Positions 34,928 through 45,206 of a stretch of 64,000 nucleotides of DNA are shown here, piece by piece. The stretch is from contig DATKPC010000116.1 of the NCBI GenBank assembly GCA_035524275.1, positions 1 to 64,000 of the forward strand, given 5' to 3'. Position numbers and translations under genes: made by a program. This DNA comes from DATKPC01 sp035524275 (lineage in GTDB: Bacteria; Pseudomonadota; Gammaproteobacteria; Burkholderiales; Burkholderiaceae_F). How positions within the stretch are numbered: the stretch's first letter is position 1; the number at the start of each line of letters is the position of its first letter. The notes beneath the pieces were generated by a model. That model had not been told where the DNA came from and did no database searches. It saw nothing but the letters and a program-made list of their open reading frames with translations.

Positions 34928-36175
34928 ATGACCGCGCCGCTCCACGCCGTCCCGCAGCTCTGGCGCAATGCGCGCCTCGCGACGCTGTCGCCGGCCTTGC
35001 CCGGCCTCGGCGTCATCGAGCGCGGCGCGCTTGCGGTGCGCGACGGACGTATCGCCTATGCCGGCGCCGAACGCGAGCTGCCCGCCGCGCTGCGCGCCGG
35101 CGCCGCGATCCACGACTGCGAAGGACGCTGGATCACGCCCGGGCTCGTCGATTGCCACACGCACCTCGTTCACGCCGGTGACCGCGCCGGCGAATTCGCG
35201 CGTCGGCTGCGCGGCGAGAGCTACGAGCAGATCGCGCAGTCCGGCGGCGGCATCGTCGCGTCGGTCGCCCATCTGCGTGCAGCCGGCGAGGACGAGCTCG
35301 TCCGGCAGTCGCTGCCGCGCCTGGACGCGCTGCTGGCCGAAGGCGCGACGACGATCGAGATCAAGTCGGGCTACGGACTGTCCGACGTGCACGAACGCAA
35401 GTCGCTCGCCGCCGCGCGGCGCCTCGCCCGCGAACGCGCGGTGCGCATCCGCACGACGTTCCTCGGCGCGCACGCGGTGCCGCCGGAGGCCGCCGGCGAC
35501 GCCGACGCCTATGTCGATGCGGTGACGCGGATGCTGCCGCCTTTGGCGGCCGACGGGCTCGTCGATGCGGTCGACGCCTTCTGCGAGCGGATCGCGTTCT
35601 CGGCGCCGCAGGTGGGCCGCGTCTTCGATGTCGCGAAGGCGCTCGGCCTGCCGGTCAAGCTGCACGCGGACCAGCTCTCGAACAGCCACGGCGCCGCGCT
35701 CGCCGCGCGCTACGGCGCGCTGTCGGCCGATCACCTGGAATTCACCGACGACGAGGGCGTCGAGGCGCTCGCGCGCGCCGGCACGACCGCGGTCCTGCTG
35801 CCGGGCGCGTATTACTTCCTGCGCGAAACGCAACGACCGCCGGTCGAGCGGCTGCGGAATCGTCGCGTGCCGATGGCCGTCGCGACCGACAACAACCCCG
35901 GCTCCTCGCCGCTGTCGTCGTTGCTGCTCGCGATGAACCTGGCGGCGGTACTTTTCGGGCTGACGGTCGAGGAGTGCATTGCCGGCGTCACCCGCGAGGG
36001 CGCGCGCGCGCTCGGCCTGATCGATGCGATCGGGACGCTGGAAGTCGGCAAGGCGGCCGACCTTGCGGTGTGGAACGTGGACAACCTCGCGCAGCTCGTG
36101 CAGCGGATGGGGATGAACCCGCTGCACGCGCGCGTGCAGGCCGGCGCGACGACGACGCGGAGCGTCGCGCGATGA
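34928..36175 (+). CDS. hutI: imidazolonepropionase
   Basis: 415 residues, amidohydrolase. Hydrolyses imidazolone propionate to N-formimino-L-glutamate. Metal ligands in DCHTHLVHAGDRAGEFARR, later HADQLSN and ADHLEFTDDEG, and the C-terminal ATDNNPGSSPLSS segment, all typical of HutI. First gene of the plus-strand hut operon; its stop overlaps the hutH start (ATGA). Confidence 0.95.
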   Translation: MTAPLHAVPQLWRNARLATLSPALPGLGVIERGALAVRDGRIAYAGAERELPAALRAGAAIHDCEGRWITPGLVDCHTHLVHAGDRAGEFARRLRGESYEQIAQSGGGIVASVAHLRAAGEDELVRQSLPRLDALLAEGATTIEIKSGYGLSDVHERKSLAAARRLARERAVRIRTTFLGAHAVPPEAAGDADAYVDAVTRMLPPLAADGLVDAVDAFCERIAFSAPQVGRVFDVAKALGLPVKLHADQLSNSHGAALAARYGALSADHLEFTDDEGVEALARAGTTAVLLPGAYYFLRETQRPPVERLRNRRVPMAVATDNNPGSSPLSSLLLAMNLAAVLFGLTVEECIAGVTREGARALGLIDAIGTLEVGKAADLAVWNVDNLAQLVQRMGMNPLHARVQAGATTTRSVAR

Positions 36176-37728
36176 CCGACGCCGCCACGATGCGCGCCGA
36201 CGAGTTCGTTCGCCCGGGCGCCGCGACGCTCGCGCAGTGGCGGGCGATCTATCGCGGCGCGGGCGTGCGGCTCGATCCCGGCTGCCGCGGCGCCGTGCAG
36301 GCCGGCGCCGACGTGGTGGCGCGGATCGTCGCGCGCGGAGATCCGGTCTACGGGATCAACACCGGGTTCGGGAAGCTTGCCAGCGTTCGCATTGCCGCCG
36401 CGGACCTGGATCGCCTGCAGCGCAATATCGTGCTGTCGCATGCGGCCGGTGTCGGGGAGCCGGCGCCGGAGCCGGTCGTGCGGCTGACGATGGCGCTGAA
36501 ACTCGCGAGCCTGGCTCAGGGCGCGTCCGGACTTCGTCCGCAGACGCTCGACCTGCTCGAGCGGATGCTGGCGCTGCGGATCCTGCCGGTGATCCCGGCG
36601 CAGGGTTCGGTGGGCGCCAGCGGGGACCTCGCCCCTCTCGCGCACATGGCCGCGGGGATGCTGGGCGTCGGCGAGGCGACGACGCCGCAAGGGCGGATGC
36701 CGGCTGCCGAAGCGCTGGCGCGTGCCGGCCTCGCGCCGGCTTGCCTGGCGGCAAAGGAGGGGCTGGCGCTGCTCAATGGCACGCAGTTCTCGACCGCGAT
36801 GGCGCTGGGCGCGCTGTTCGAGGCGGAGGTGCTGCTGCGCAGCGCGCTCGTCACCGGCGCGCTGTCGACGGATGCGGCGCGCGGCACCGATGCGGCGTTC
36901 GATCCGCGGATCCATGCGCTGCGACGGCATCGCGGGCAGATCGAGGCGGCCGCCGCGTTGCGCGGACTGCTCGACGGCAGCGCGATCCGCGAATCGCACC
37001 GCGTCGGTGACGCACGGGTGCAGGATCCGTATTGCCTCCGCTGCCAGCCGCAGGTGATGGGGGCGTGCCTCGATCTGCTGCGGCAGGCCGCCGCGACACT
37101 GCGCGAGGAAGCCAACGGCGTTTCCGACAATCCGCTCGTCTTCGCCGAAGGCGAGGTCGCGTTGTCCGGAGGCAATTTCCACGCCGAGCCGGTCGCGTTC
37201 GCCGCCGACATGGTGGCGCTCGCGGTCTGCGAGATCGGGTCGCTCGCGGAGCGCCGGGTCGCGATGCTGGTCGATCCGGCGCTCTCCGGCCTTCCGCCGT
37301 TCCTCGCGGAATCCCCGGGGCTGAACTCCGGCTTCATGCTGCCGCAGGTGACGGCGGCGGCGCTGGTCTCGGAGAACAAGCAGCGCGCGCATCCGGCGAG
37401 CGTCGATTCGATCCCCACGTCGGCGAACCAGGAGGACCACGTCTCGATGGCGACGCACGCCGCGCGGCGCCTGCACCCGATGATCGACAACGCGATGGCG
37501 ATCGTCGGCATCGAACTGCTTGCGGCCGCGCAGGGCTGCGACTTCCATGCGCCATTGCGCTCCAGCCCGGCGCTGGAGACCACGCGCGGCCTGCTGCGCG
37601 CGCGCGTGCCGCACCTCGGCGACGACCGGTTGATGCATCCGGACATCGAGTCCGCGACGGCGCTCGTGCGCGGCGGCGCGCTGGCGACGGATCGTCTCGG
37701 CATCCCGCTGCCGGGGGTCTGCGAATGA
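36172..37728 (+). CDS. hutH: histidine ammonia-lyase
   Basis: 518 residues. Removes ammonia from L-histidine to give urocanate, the first step of the pathway. The Ala149-Ser150-Gly151 tripeptide in GSVGASGDLAPL forms the MIO electrophile; VYGINTGFGKLAS and QEDHVSMATHAARR are further signatures. Coupled to hutI by a 4-base overlap. Unusually hutH precedes hutG and hutU here. Confidence 0.95.
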   Translation: MTDAATMRADEFVRPGAATLAQWRAIYRGAGVRLDPGCRGAVQAGADVVARIVARGDPVYGINTGFGKLASVRIAAADLDRLQRNIVLSHAAGVGEPAPEPVVRLTMALKLASLAQGASGLRPQTLDLLERMLALRILPVIPAQGSVGASGDLAPLAHMAAGMLGVGEATTPQGRMPAAEALARAGLAPACLAAKEGLALLNGTQFSTAMALGALFEAEVLLRSALVTGALSTDAARGTDAAFDPRIHALRRHRGQIEAAAALRGLLDGSAIRESHRVGDARVQDPYCLRCQPQVMGACLDLLRQAAATLREEANGVSDNPLVFAEGEVALSGGNFHAEPVAFAADMVALAVCEIGSLAERRVAMLVDPALSGLPPFLAESPGLNSGFMLPQVTAAALVSENKQRAHPASVDSIPTSANQEDHVSMATHAARRLHPMIDNAMAIVGIELLAAAQGCDFHAPLRSSPALETTRGLLRARVPHLGDDRLMHPDIESATALVRGGALATDRLGIPLPGVCE

Positions 37729-37765
37729 AACTCCGGAATGTCGGCGTGGCCATGAGGGCGGCCGG

Positions 37766-38619
37766 ATGACGACGGATCCCGCAACGGAACCGCGCTGGCT
37801 GCAGGTCGTCCGCGGCGACGCGCCGCTGCTGGTCAGCTTCCCGCACGGCGGCGACGATCTCGCCGGCCTGGAGCCGCGACTCGTCTCGCCCTGGCTCGCG
37901 CGCAAGGACGCGGACTGGTGGATCGAGCGGCTGTATGACTTCGCCGCGGACCTCGGCGCGACGCTCCTGCGGACGACCGTCTCGCGAACCGTCGTCGACG
38001 TCAATCGCGACCCGTCGGGGGCTTCGCTCTACCCCGGGCGGGCCACGACGGGCCTTTGTCCGGAAGCAACCTTCGATGGCGAGGCGCTCTATCCGGGCGG
38101 GCTGCCGCTCGCCGCGACCGAAATCGCGGAGCGCCGACGCGATTACTTCGATCCCTACCACGGCGCGCTGGCGCGCGAGATCGCGCGGCTGCGCGCGCGC
38201 CATCCGCGGGTCGTGCTTTACGACGCCCATTCGATCCGTTCGCGCATTCCGCGACTGTTCCCCGGCGAGCTGCCGGAGTTCAACGTCGGCAGCGTCGGCG
38301 GCGCGAGCGCGGATCCGGGACTGGTCGCCGCGATCGTCGCGCCGCTCGCACGGGCCGGCCGCTCGCATGTCGTCGACGGGCGGTTCCGCGGCGGCTGGAT
38401 CACGCGGCACTACGGGCGCCCCGCAACCGGCGTCCATGCGGTGCAGATGGAACTCGCGTGCCGCGCCTACCTGGACGAGCCGGCCGCCGTCACGCCGGCC
38501 AATTGGCCGGCGCCGTTCGAAGCCGCGCGGGCCTCCGGCACGCGCGACCTGCTTCGCGAGGTGCTGCAGGCCGCGCTGGACTGGACGCGCCGACCACCCC
38601 GCCCACATCCGGAGGCGAC

Positions 38620-38623
<4 letters not shown>
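37766..38623 (+). CDS. hutG: N-formylglutamate deformylase
   Basis: 285 residues. Releases formate from N-formyl-L-glutamate, the last step. Metal-binding and catalytic motifs SFPHGGDD, VSRTVVDVNRDPSG, LYDAHSIRS and FRGGWITRHYGRP are those of the FGase family, not of the arginase-like HutG. 37 bp after hutH; stop overlaps the hutU start (ATGA). Confidence 0.93.
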
Positions 38624-40314
<1,691 letters not shown>

Positions 40315-40376
40315 TTCGATCGAGGCGTCCGCGCTCCGCGGTCGCCCGCCGCACCGCGACGAGTTTTCGCTTCCGC

Positions 40377-41408
40377 ATGCTGACCGTCTTCAGCCCCAGG
40401 CATCGACTGCACCACGGCTCCGAACTGAAGGATGGCGTGCTGAAGCCGTCGTTCGAGGAGCCGCGGCGCGCCGATACGGTACTGGCCCGCGTGACGTCGA
40501 CGCGGCTCGGCGACGTCATCGATGCGCGCGAACATGACCGCGCCTGCTACGTCGCGGCGCACAGCGCGCGCTACGTGCGCTTCCTCGAGACGGCCTGGGC
40601 CGAATGGTCGGCGACGGGACGTACGCACGATGCGTTGCCGCTCGTCTGGCCCGTTCGCGATCTGGCCATCCAGCAGGAGCCCGGATTCATCGACGGGAAG
40701 CTCGGCTTCTACGCGATGGACGCCGGCTCGCCGATCCATGCCGGAACCTGGGAAGCGGTCCGCAGCAGCGCCGACGTCGCGCTGACCGCGATCGACGCCG
40801 TGATCGACGGAGCGCGGGGGGCGTTCGCGCTATGCCGTCCGCCGGGACATCACGCGGCACGGGAGTACGCGGGCGGCTACTGCTACCTCAACAACGTGGC
40901 GATCGCCGCCGAACGCTGCCGCGCGCGCGGCGCGACCCGCGTCGCGATCCTCGACGTCGATTTCCATCACGGCAACGGCACGCAGAGCATTTTCTTCGAT
41001 CGCGCGGACGTGTTCTTCGCATCGATCCACGGCGATCCGCACGTCTGCTACCCCTATTTCTCCGGCTACGCCGGCGAGACCGGCGTCGGCGCAGGCGACG
41101 GCTACACGGCGAACTACCCGTTGCCGAAGGGGACCGACTGGGCCCGCTACGAGGGCGCGCTCGACAGCGCGCTGCGGCGCATCGCGGCGCACCGCCCGGA
41201 CTTCCTGCTGGTGTCGCTGGGCGTCGATACGTTCAAGGGGGATCCGATCAGCCATTTCCTGCTGGACCTCGACGACTACCCGCGCATGGGCGAGCGCATC
41301 GCGCGCGCCGGAATCCCGACGCTGTTCGTCATGGAAGGCGGCTATCTCGTCGACGAGATCGGGATCAACGTCGTCGGCGCGCTTCGGGGATACGACGCCG
41401 GGTGCTGA
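40377..41408 (+). CDS. histone-deacetylase-family protein, acetylpolyamine amidohydrolase-like
   Basis: 343 residues, the length of bacterial acetylpolyamine amidohydrolases. Zn-dependent arginase/deacetylase fold: CRPPGHHAAREYAGGYCYLNN (catalytic His pair), ILDVDFHHGNGTQSIF (Zn Asp and His), VSLGVDTFKGDP (Zn Asp) and MEGGYLVDEIG. The amide substrate is probably an acetylated polyamine or similar. It lies 62 bp after hutU on the same strand and could be read through from the hut promoter. Confidence 0.88.
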   Translation: MLTVFSPRHRLHHGSELKDGVLKPSFEEPRRADTVLARVTSTRLGDVIDAREHDRACYVAAHSARYVRFLETAWAEWSATGRTHDALPLVWPVRDLAIQQEPGFIDGKLGFYAMDAGSPIHAGTWEAVRSSADVALTAIDAVIDGARGAFALCRPPGHHAAREYAGGYCYLNNVAIAAERCRARGATRVAILDVDFHHGNGTQSIFFDRADVFFASIHGDPHVCYPYFSGYAGETGVGAGDGYTANYPLPKGTDWARYEGALDSALRRIAAHRPDFLLVSLGVDTFKGDPISHFLLDLDDYPRMGERIARAGIPTLFVMEGGYLVDEIGINVVGALRGYDAGC

Positions 41409-41429
41409 ACGGCGGAGCGGCCGTGGCGC

Positions 41430-42053
41430 TCAGCGTGCCGGCCGGCGGGCCGGCGAACGAAACGCCTTGCGCGCCGCGACGACGTTCCGGGCGATCGCGC
41501 AGTCCGGCGCGTGGTCGTTGACCAGGCCCATCGCCTGCATGAAGGCATAGACGGTCGTCGGGCCGACGAACTTCCAGCCGCGCCGCTTCAGGTCGCGCGA
41601 TATCGCGGTCGACTCCGGCGACGTCGACGCGTGTTGCGCCGATCGGGACCGCTCCGGCTCGTAGCGCCAGAAGTACGCCGCCAGGGATCCTTCGGCCGCC
41701 TGCAACTCGATCGCGCGCTGCGCGTTGTTGATCACCGCTTCGATCTTGCCGCGGTGCCGGACGATTCCTTCATCCTTCAGCAGGCGCGTCACGTCGCGCG
41801 CGCCGTATTTCGCGACCTTGCGGACGTCGAAGTTGTCGAACGCGCGGCGGAAGTTCTCGCGCTTGGCGAGGATCGTCCGCCAGCTGAGGCCGGACTGGAA
41901 GCCTTCAAGCGAGATCTTCTCGAACAGGCGCCGGTCGTCGTCGACGGGAAAACCCCATTCGTGATCGTGGTACGCCTCGTACTGCGGCGTCGCCGCGCAC
42001 CACGCGCAGCGCGGGCGACCGTCGGATCCGGTGATCGTCGCGGAGTTCGGCAT
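41430..42053 (-). CDS. tag: 3-methyladenine DNA glycosylase I
   Basis: 207 residues. Removes 3-methyladenine from alkylated DNA. CAWCAATPQYEAYHDHEWGFPV at the start and NDHAPDC near the end carry the Zn ligands of Tag; FEKISLEGFQSGLSW and KFVGPTTVYAFMQAMGLVNDH are signatures. Convergent with the deacetylase gene with 21 bp between stops. No ada gene nearby. Confidence 0.95.
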   Translation of the reverse strand: MPNSATITGSDGRPRCAWCAATPQYEAYHDHEWGFPVDDDRRLFEKISLEGFQSGLSWRTILAKRENFRRAFDNFDVRKVAKYGARDVTRLLKDEGIVRHRGKIEAVINNAQRAIELQAAEGSLAAYFWRYEPERSRSAQHASTSPESTAISRDLKRRGWKFVGPTTVYAFMQAMGLVNDHAPDCAIARNVVAARKAFRSPARRPAR

Positions 42054-42062
42054 CCGCCGATT

Positions 42063-42575
42063 CTAGGGTGCCGGCGGGTTGAGTCGCGTGTCGACCGCCA
42101 GCGCCTCCTGCGCGCGCATCGCGTAGCGCGATCCGGCCGCGTCGGGCGAGAACACGAGGTTCCAGCTGCGCTTCGACACGGCGCTGGGAAAGATCACGAA
42201 GTCGTGCCTCGACAGCAGGTCGGCTCCGAAGGCCTGCTGGTGCGCGCTCGGCGTGCCGCCATGAAGCCAGGCCGGATTCGGAACGTCGTCGGGCCGGACG
42301 ACGAGCAGCGTCGCGTCGGCAGAGACGTCGAAGCTCGTCAGCACGTGCGGCTGCGTGTCGAGGACCTTGAAGCCGGTGTGCACGGCGACCTCGATGATGC
42401 AGGTCGCCGGATCGAGGCTGCAATAGACGGCCTTGACGCCCTTGGGATTCCAGCGCCCGCCGGCGACCTCGGCGCCGATGCCGCTGTCCCAGCTCGCCGC
42501 ATGCTTTCGGACGTCGATGCGCCATCCGACGAGGCCGATGGCCGACGCATCGACGGCAGTCGGCAGCGGAGTCAT
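42063..42575 (-). CDS. RES-domain toxin (NAD+ phosphorylase type)
   Basis: 170 residues. RES fold: GWRIDVRKHAAS (catalytic Arg), GGRWNPKGVKAVYCSLDPAT (Ser/Tyr), CIIEVAVH (Glu) and late FVIFPSAVSKRSWNLVFSPD. Characterised RES toxins (MbcT, Res) degrade NAD+ and stop growth until the antitoxin binds. The ATG shares one base with the antitoxin stop (TGATG), the standard toxin-after-antitoxin layout. Confidence 0.9.
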   Translation of the reverse strand: MTPLPTAVDASAIGLVGWRIDVRKHAASWDSGIGAEVAGGRWNPKGVKAVYCSLDPATCIIEVAVHTGFKVLDTQPHVLTSFDVSADATLLVVRPDDVPNPAWLHGGTPSAHQQAFGADLLSRHDFVIFPSAVSKRSWNLVFSPDAAGSRYAMRAQEALAVDTRLNPPAP

Positions 42576-43096
42576 CAGGTATAGACGCCGTACTCCAGGC
42601 GCGTCAGGAATTCGTCGACGAGTTCCGCGCCTTGCAGCGTGCGCAACAGGTCGATCGGGCGCTTCCCGTCCAGCCCCATCGCCTCGGCCTGCAGCCAACG
42701 CGCCGCCTCATCCGCCCCGCCGAAGATCTCCGTCGCCTTGGCCATGGTCTCGGCGAGCATCCAGGTCCGGCTCGCGACGTCGACCGGCATCGTCCTTTTC
42801 GGCGCTTCGCGCTGCCGCCGCAGCGTGCGCGTACTGATGCCGAGCGCCTGGCTGATCAGGTCGATCTCGATCGGAGCGAACGTCGCGGTCAGGTGGAACA
42901 GGGCGGAATAGGGAACGCCCTTCAGGATCATCTCGTGGACGTCGGAGCGCGTGGACGGCGCGCTCTTCGCGAGCTGCGGGCCCCCGAGAAGGGCGAACGC
43001 GCCTCGGACGGCACCTTCGACGGCGGCCTCGCGGCCGGCAGCGACGGGCGGACGACGAGCGGGTTCGACAGCGGCTTTCATGGGCAGGCTCGACAT
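42575..43096 (-). CDS. ParS/MbcA/Xre-type antitoxin
   Basis: 173 residues. N-terminal ~40 residues are alanine-rich and disordered-looking; then a helix-turn-helix (IDLISQALGISTRTLRRQR) and the DUF2384-type C-terminal toxin-binding domain (ATEIFGGADEAARWLQAEAMGLDGKRPIDLLRT split at GG). Neutralises the adjacent RES toxin and should repress its own promoter. The start MSSLPMKAAVE is chosen because it lies exactly at the predicted transcription start; the upstream in-frame ATG at 43132 lies within the operators. Confidence 0.88.
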   Translation of the reverse strand: MSSLPMKAAVEPARRPPVAAGREAAVEGAVRGAFALLGGPQLAKSAPSTRSDVHEMILKGVPYSALFHLTATFAPIEIDLISQALGISTRTLRRQREAPKRTMPVDVASRTWMLAETMAKATEIFGGADEAARWLQAEAMGLDGKRPIDLLRTLQGAELVDEFLTRLEYGVYT

Positions 43097-43098
43097 GA

Positions 43099-43110
43099 GG
43101 ACAATTGTCC
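43099..43110. promoter_or_regulatory. antitoxin operator 1
   Basis: Perfect 12-bp palindrome GGACAATTGTCC covering the -10 element, two bases before the antitoxin ATG. Confidence 0.65.
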
Positions 43111-43132
43111 CTCGACAAATGCCATTTGTCAA
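43104..43132 (-). promoter_or_regulatory. promoter of the ParS/RES operon
   Basis: On minus, consensus -35 TTGACA (43127-43132), 17-bp spacer, -10 GACAAT (43104-43109). Seven bases separate the -10 from the antitoxin ATG, so the mRNA should be leaderless. Confidence 0.7.
43114..43130. promoter_or_regulatory. antitoxin operator 2
   Basis: Perfect palindrome GACAAATG-C-CATTTGTC (8+1+8) overlapping the -35 element. Shares the GACAA/TTGTC half-site with operator 1, so both are probably bound by the same HTH antitoxin. Confidence 0.7.
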
Positions 43133-43248
43133 TCGAAGGAATTACGTTTCGGGGTCAGGGCGTGCCGATCCCAACCGTGGAAGTGGACTCCAAGTTGGGG
43201 GTTATCCCCGGCACTCGAATCTTTCACCGCCTTCGGGCGCGGAGGAAA

Positions 43249-43923
43249 ATGGTTGCAATTCAACGCTTCCCCTCGCGAATGTCGCCTGCCGCCGAGCGCC
43301 GTCCGCCACCGCTGCCCGGGGCTTGGAAGATGTGGGTTGCGGCGGGCGTCGCGGTCATCGCGCTGTTGAAACTCTGGCACGACGCGCGTGGACCCTTCGT
43401 CCATGGCCGCGGCGCGGCGTATGCGAATCGCACGGAAACACCGCTGCAGGACGAGCATGATGTCCGGGCGCCCTTCGACTTCAAGGGCTTTCGCCTGGCA
43501 CCGGTCGCGCATTTCGACGTGAAGGCGCGCCTGCTGATGCGCACCACGTATGTCATGGACCGCGGAGCGAAGCTCGCGCCGGTGGACTTCGCGCTGGGCT
43601 GGAACCGGATGGCCGACGACGCGGTCCTGAAGCGGTTGACCTTGTCGCAAGGCGGGCGCTTCTATTTCTACCAGTGGCAAGGCGCGCCGCCGATTCCGGG
43701 CGACGAGATCATCAGCAGCTCCGCCAACATGCACCTGATCCCGGCCGATCGCGGCGTCGAGTCCGCGCTGCGCGAGGCGCCCGTCGGCGGGCTCGTGCAT
43801 CTCGAGGGCATGCTCGTCGACGCCTCGCAGGGCGGCTGGACCTGGCGCACGTCGCGCACGCGGACCGATACGGGCGACGGCGCGTGCGAGCTGTTCTTCG
43901 TCGAGCAGGTGTCGTCCTACTGA
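43249..43923 (+). CDS. membrane-anchored protein of unknown function
   Basis: 224 residues; not recognised. One membrane helix near residues 25-42 (MWVAAGVAVIALLKLW), N-terminus basic and proline-rich, the rest soluble and presumably periplasmic (FDFKGFRLAPVAHFDVKARL, GGRFYFYQWQ, SANMHLIPAD, GWTWRTSRTRTDTGDGACE). GGAGG four bases before the ATG at 43249 fixes the start. Divergent from the toxin-antitoxin operon, which it does not resemble. Confidence 0.7.
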   Translation: MVAIQRFPSRMSPAAERRPPPLPGAWKMWVAAGVAVIALLKLWHDARGPFVHGRGAAYANRTETPLQDEHDVRAPFDFKGFRLAPVAHFDVKARLLMRTTYVMDRGAKLAPVDFALGWNRMADDAVLKRLTLSQGGRFYFYQWQGAPPIPGDEIISSSANMHLIPADRGVESALREAPVGGLVHLEGMLVDASQGGWTWRTSRTRTDTGDGACELFFVEQVSSY

Positions 43924-43986
43924 CCGCGCCCTCCGGCGGCCCGGACTGCGTCGCACGCACCCCGGACACCGCCGCGGATGCGACCT

Positions 43987-44121
43987 TCATCGCAGGCCCT
44001 CGGCCAACTGGCGCGCGACCTCGTTCGAGACGGCGAGTGCAAGGCGGCTGTCCTGCACCCCCGCCATGGGCGCCTGGATGATCGGAAGACGAATTCCGAG
44101 CAGTTCCTGTAGCGGGCCCAT
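43987..44121 (-). pseudogene. nitronate monooxygenase remnant with internal deletion
   Basis: A 44-codon reading frame with GGAGG before its ATG reads MGPLQELLGIRLPIIQAPMA followed by GVQDSRLALAVSN, the start of nitronate monooxygenase (2-nitropropane dioxygenase), then jumps after SN to EVARQLAEGLR and a stop. The normal enzyme is about 320-380 residues, so almost the whole barrel is missing while both ends and the ribosome site stay in frame. Confidence 0.6.
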
Positions 44122-44166
44122 CGAGCCTCCGCGGAAGTGGTCGACCTCGCAGCGCGAGGGCCGCGC

Positions 44167-44553
44167 CTATCGACCGGTCCCCGCCGTGCCTCCGTTCGCG
44201 ATCCGCTTCGCTTCGGAATGGTTGGTGGGCTTGTCGCCCGGCGCGGTTCCCGGCCGGAACGCCGTCTTCACGTAGCGCGCGCCGTCCTTCACGATCCGCG
44301 TCGTCCAGCCGGTCGTCCAGTGGATGACCGCGGCCCCGCCTTCCTCCGCCCAGGTGCCGTGCTTCATCGCCTCGTTGTGCGTACCGTCCGCCTTGCCGTC
44401 CGGATGCAGCCAGATCTCGAAGGTCCGGCCCCCGGTGTCCTTCAGCTCCCATTGCCCCTCGTAGTCGCCGGCGGCGAGCGCGACCTGCGCGGCGACGACG
44501 AAGCCGAGCGCGACTGCGCGGCGTATCCGTGGGCTGCGAAGCGGTGGGTTCAT
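44167..44553 (-). CDS. exported protein of unknown function
   Basis: 128 residues with a signal peptide (RRAVALGFVVAAQVALAAGD). The mature part (YEGQWELKDTGGRTFEIWLH, GTWAEEGGAAVIHW, WTTRIVKDGARYVKTAF) looks like a small beta-barrel or sheet of about 100 residues. Not recognised. GGGAGGAACGCCG precedes the ATG. Confidence 0.65.
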   Translation of the reverse strand: MNPPLRSPRIRRAVALGFVVAAQVALAAGDYEGQWELKDTGGRTFEIWLHPDGKADGTHNEAMKHGTWAEEGGAAVIHWTTGWTTRIVKDGARYVKTAFRPGTAPGDKPTNHSEAKRIANGGTAGTGR

Positions 44554-44625
44554 CGGCGTTCCTCCCGTGGGCGCGGTCCGTATTGAATCATGATCGGCCG
44601 GCATTGCGCGCCGGACGCGCGAGGC

Positions 44626-45090
44626 TCAACCGGCCAGTCGCCCGACGGTCGCGACGATGATCGTGAACCAGCCGACCATGAGGTTCAGCAGCACCAGTTG
44701 GCGGATCGTCGCCATTCGCACGCCCGCCAGCTTCCAGTCCTCCGCGTCGACCGCGCGGCACAAGGCCGGGTAGGGCGCGAAGCGGATCCGGAGGAAAACC
44801 ACCGTCATCGCGAGGCCCGCGAACGCCATCACCGACAGGGCCGCATGCGGCGTCGTCCCGTCGAGCGCCCGCGAGAACATCGCGCCGCCGCTCGCGAGCA
44901 CGGCGCCGATCGCGACCGCGACCCACGGCAGGAATCGATCGAATATGCGCCGCAACAGGCGCAGCCGCGCCGGCGGCTCCAGCAGCTCCGCGGCCGCCGG
45001 ACGCAAGCACATGTGCGCGAAATGCATGCCGCCGACCCAGACGACGACGCCGGCGAGATGAAGCAGGTGCCACACCGGCGTCAAACTCAT
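44626..45090 (-). CDS. CopD-like four-helix membrane protein
   Basis: 154 residues with four membrane helices (VWHLLHLAGVVVWVGGMHFA, WVAVAIGAVLASGGAMF, ALSVMAFAGLAMTVVFL, LVLLNLMVGWFTIIVATVG). The pattern of His at HLLHLAG and GGMHFAH fits the CopD/PF05425 group of copper-uptake or heme-type membrane proteins. No copC partner is adjacent, so copper is not proven. Divergent from the sterol desaturase gene. Confidence 0.7.
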   Translation of the reverse strand: MSLTPVWHLLHLAGVVVWVGGMHFAHMCLRPAAAELLEPPARLRLLRRIFDRFLPWVAVAIGAVLASGGAMFSRALDGTTPHAALSVMAFAGLAMTVVFLRIRFAPYPALCRAVDAEDWKLAGVRMATIRQLVLLNLMVGWFTIIVATVGRLAG

Positions 45091-45162
45091 GATGCGCTCC
45101 GCTCGCGGTTCCCGGCATTGTCCCCTCTTTCCGCGGGCGCCGCGGCGTCGCCACGGCGCCGA

Positions 45163-45168
45163 TAGAAT
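45163..45168 (+). promoter_or_regulatory. -10-like TAGAAT before sterol desaturase 2
   Basis: TAGAAT 38 bp upstream of the ATG at 45207 in otherwise GC-rich DNA. -35 weak. Confidence 0.35.
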
Positions 45169-45206
45169 CGCAGCCTCAGCGACTGCCTTCGGCGAGCCCG
45201 TCCGCC

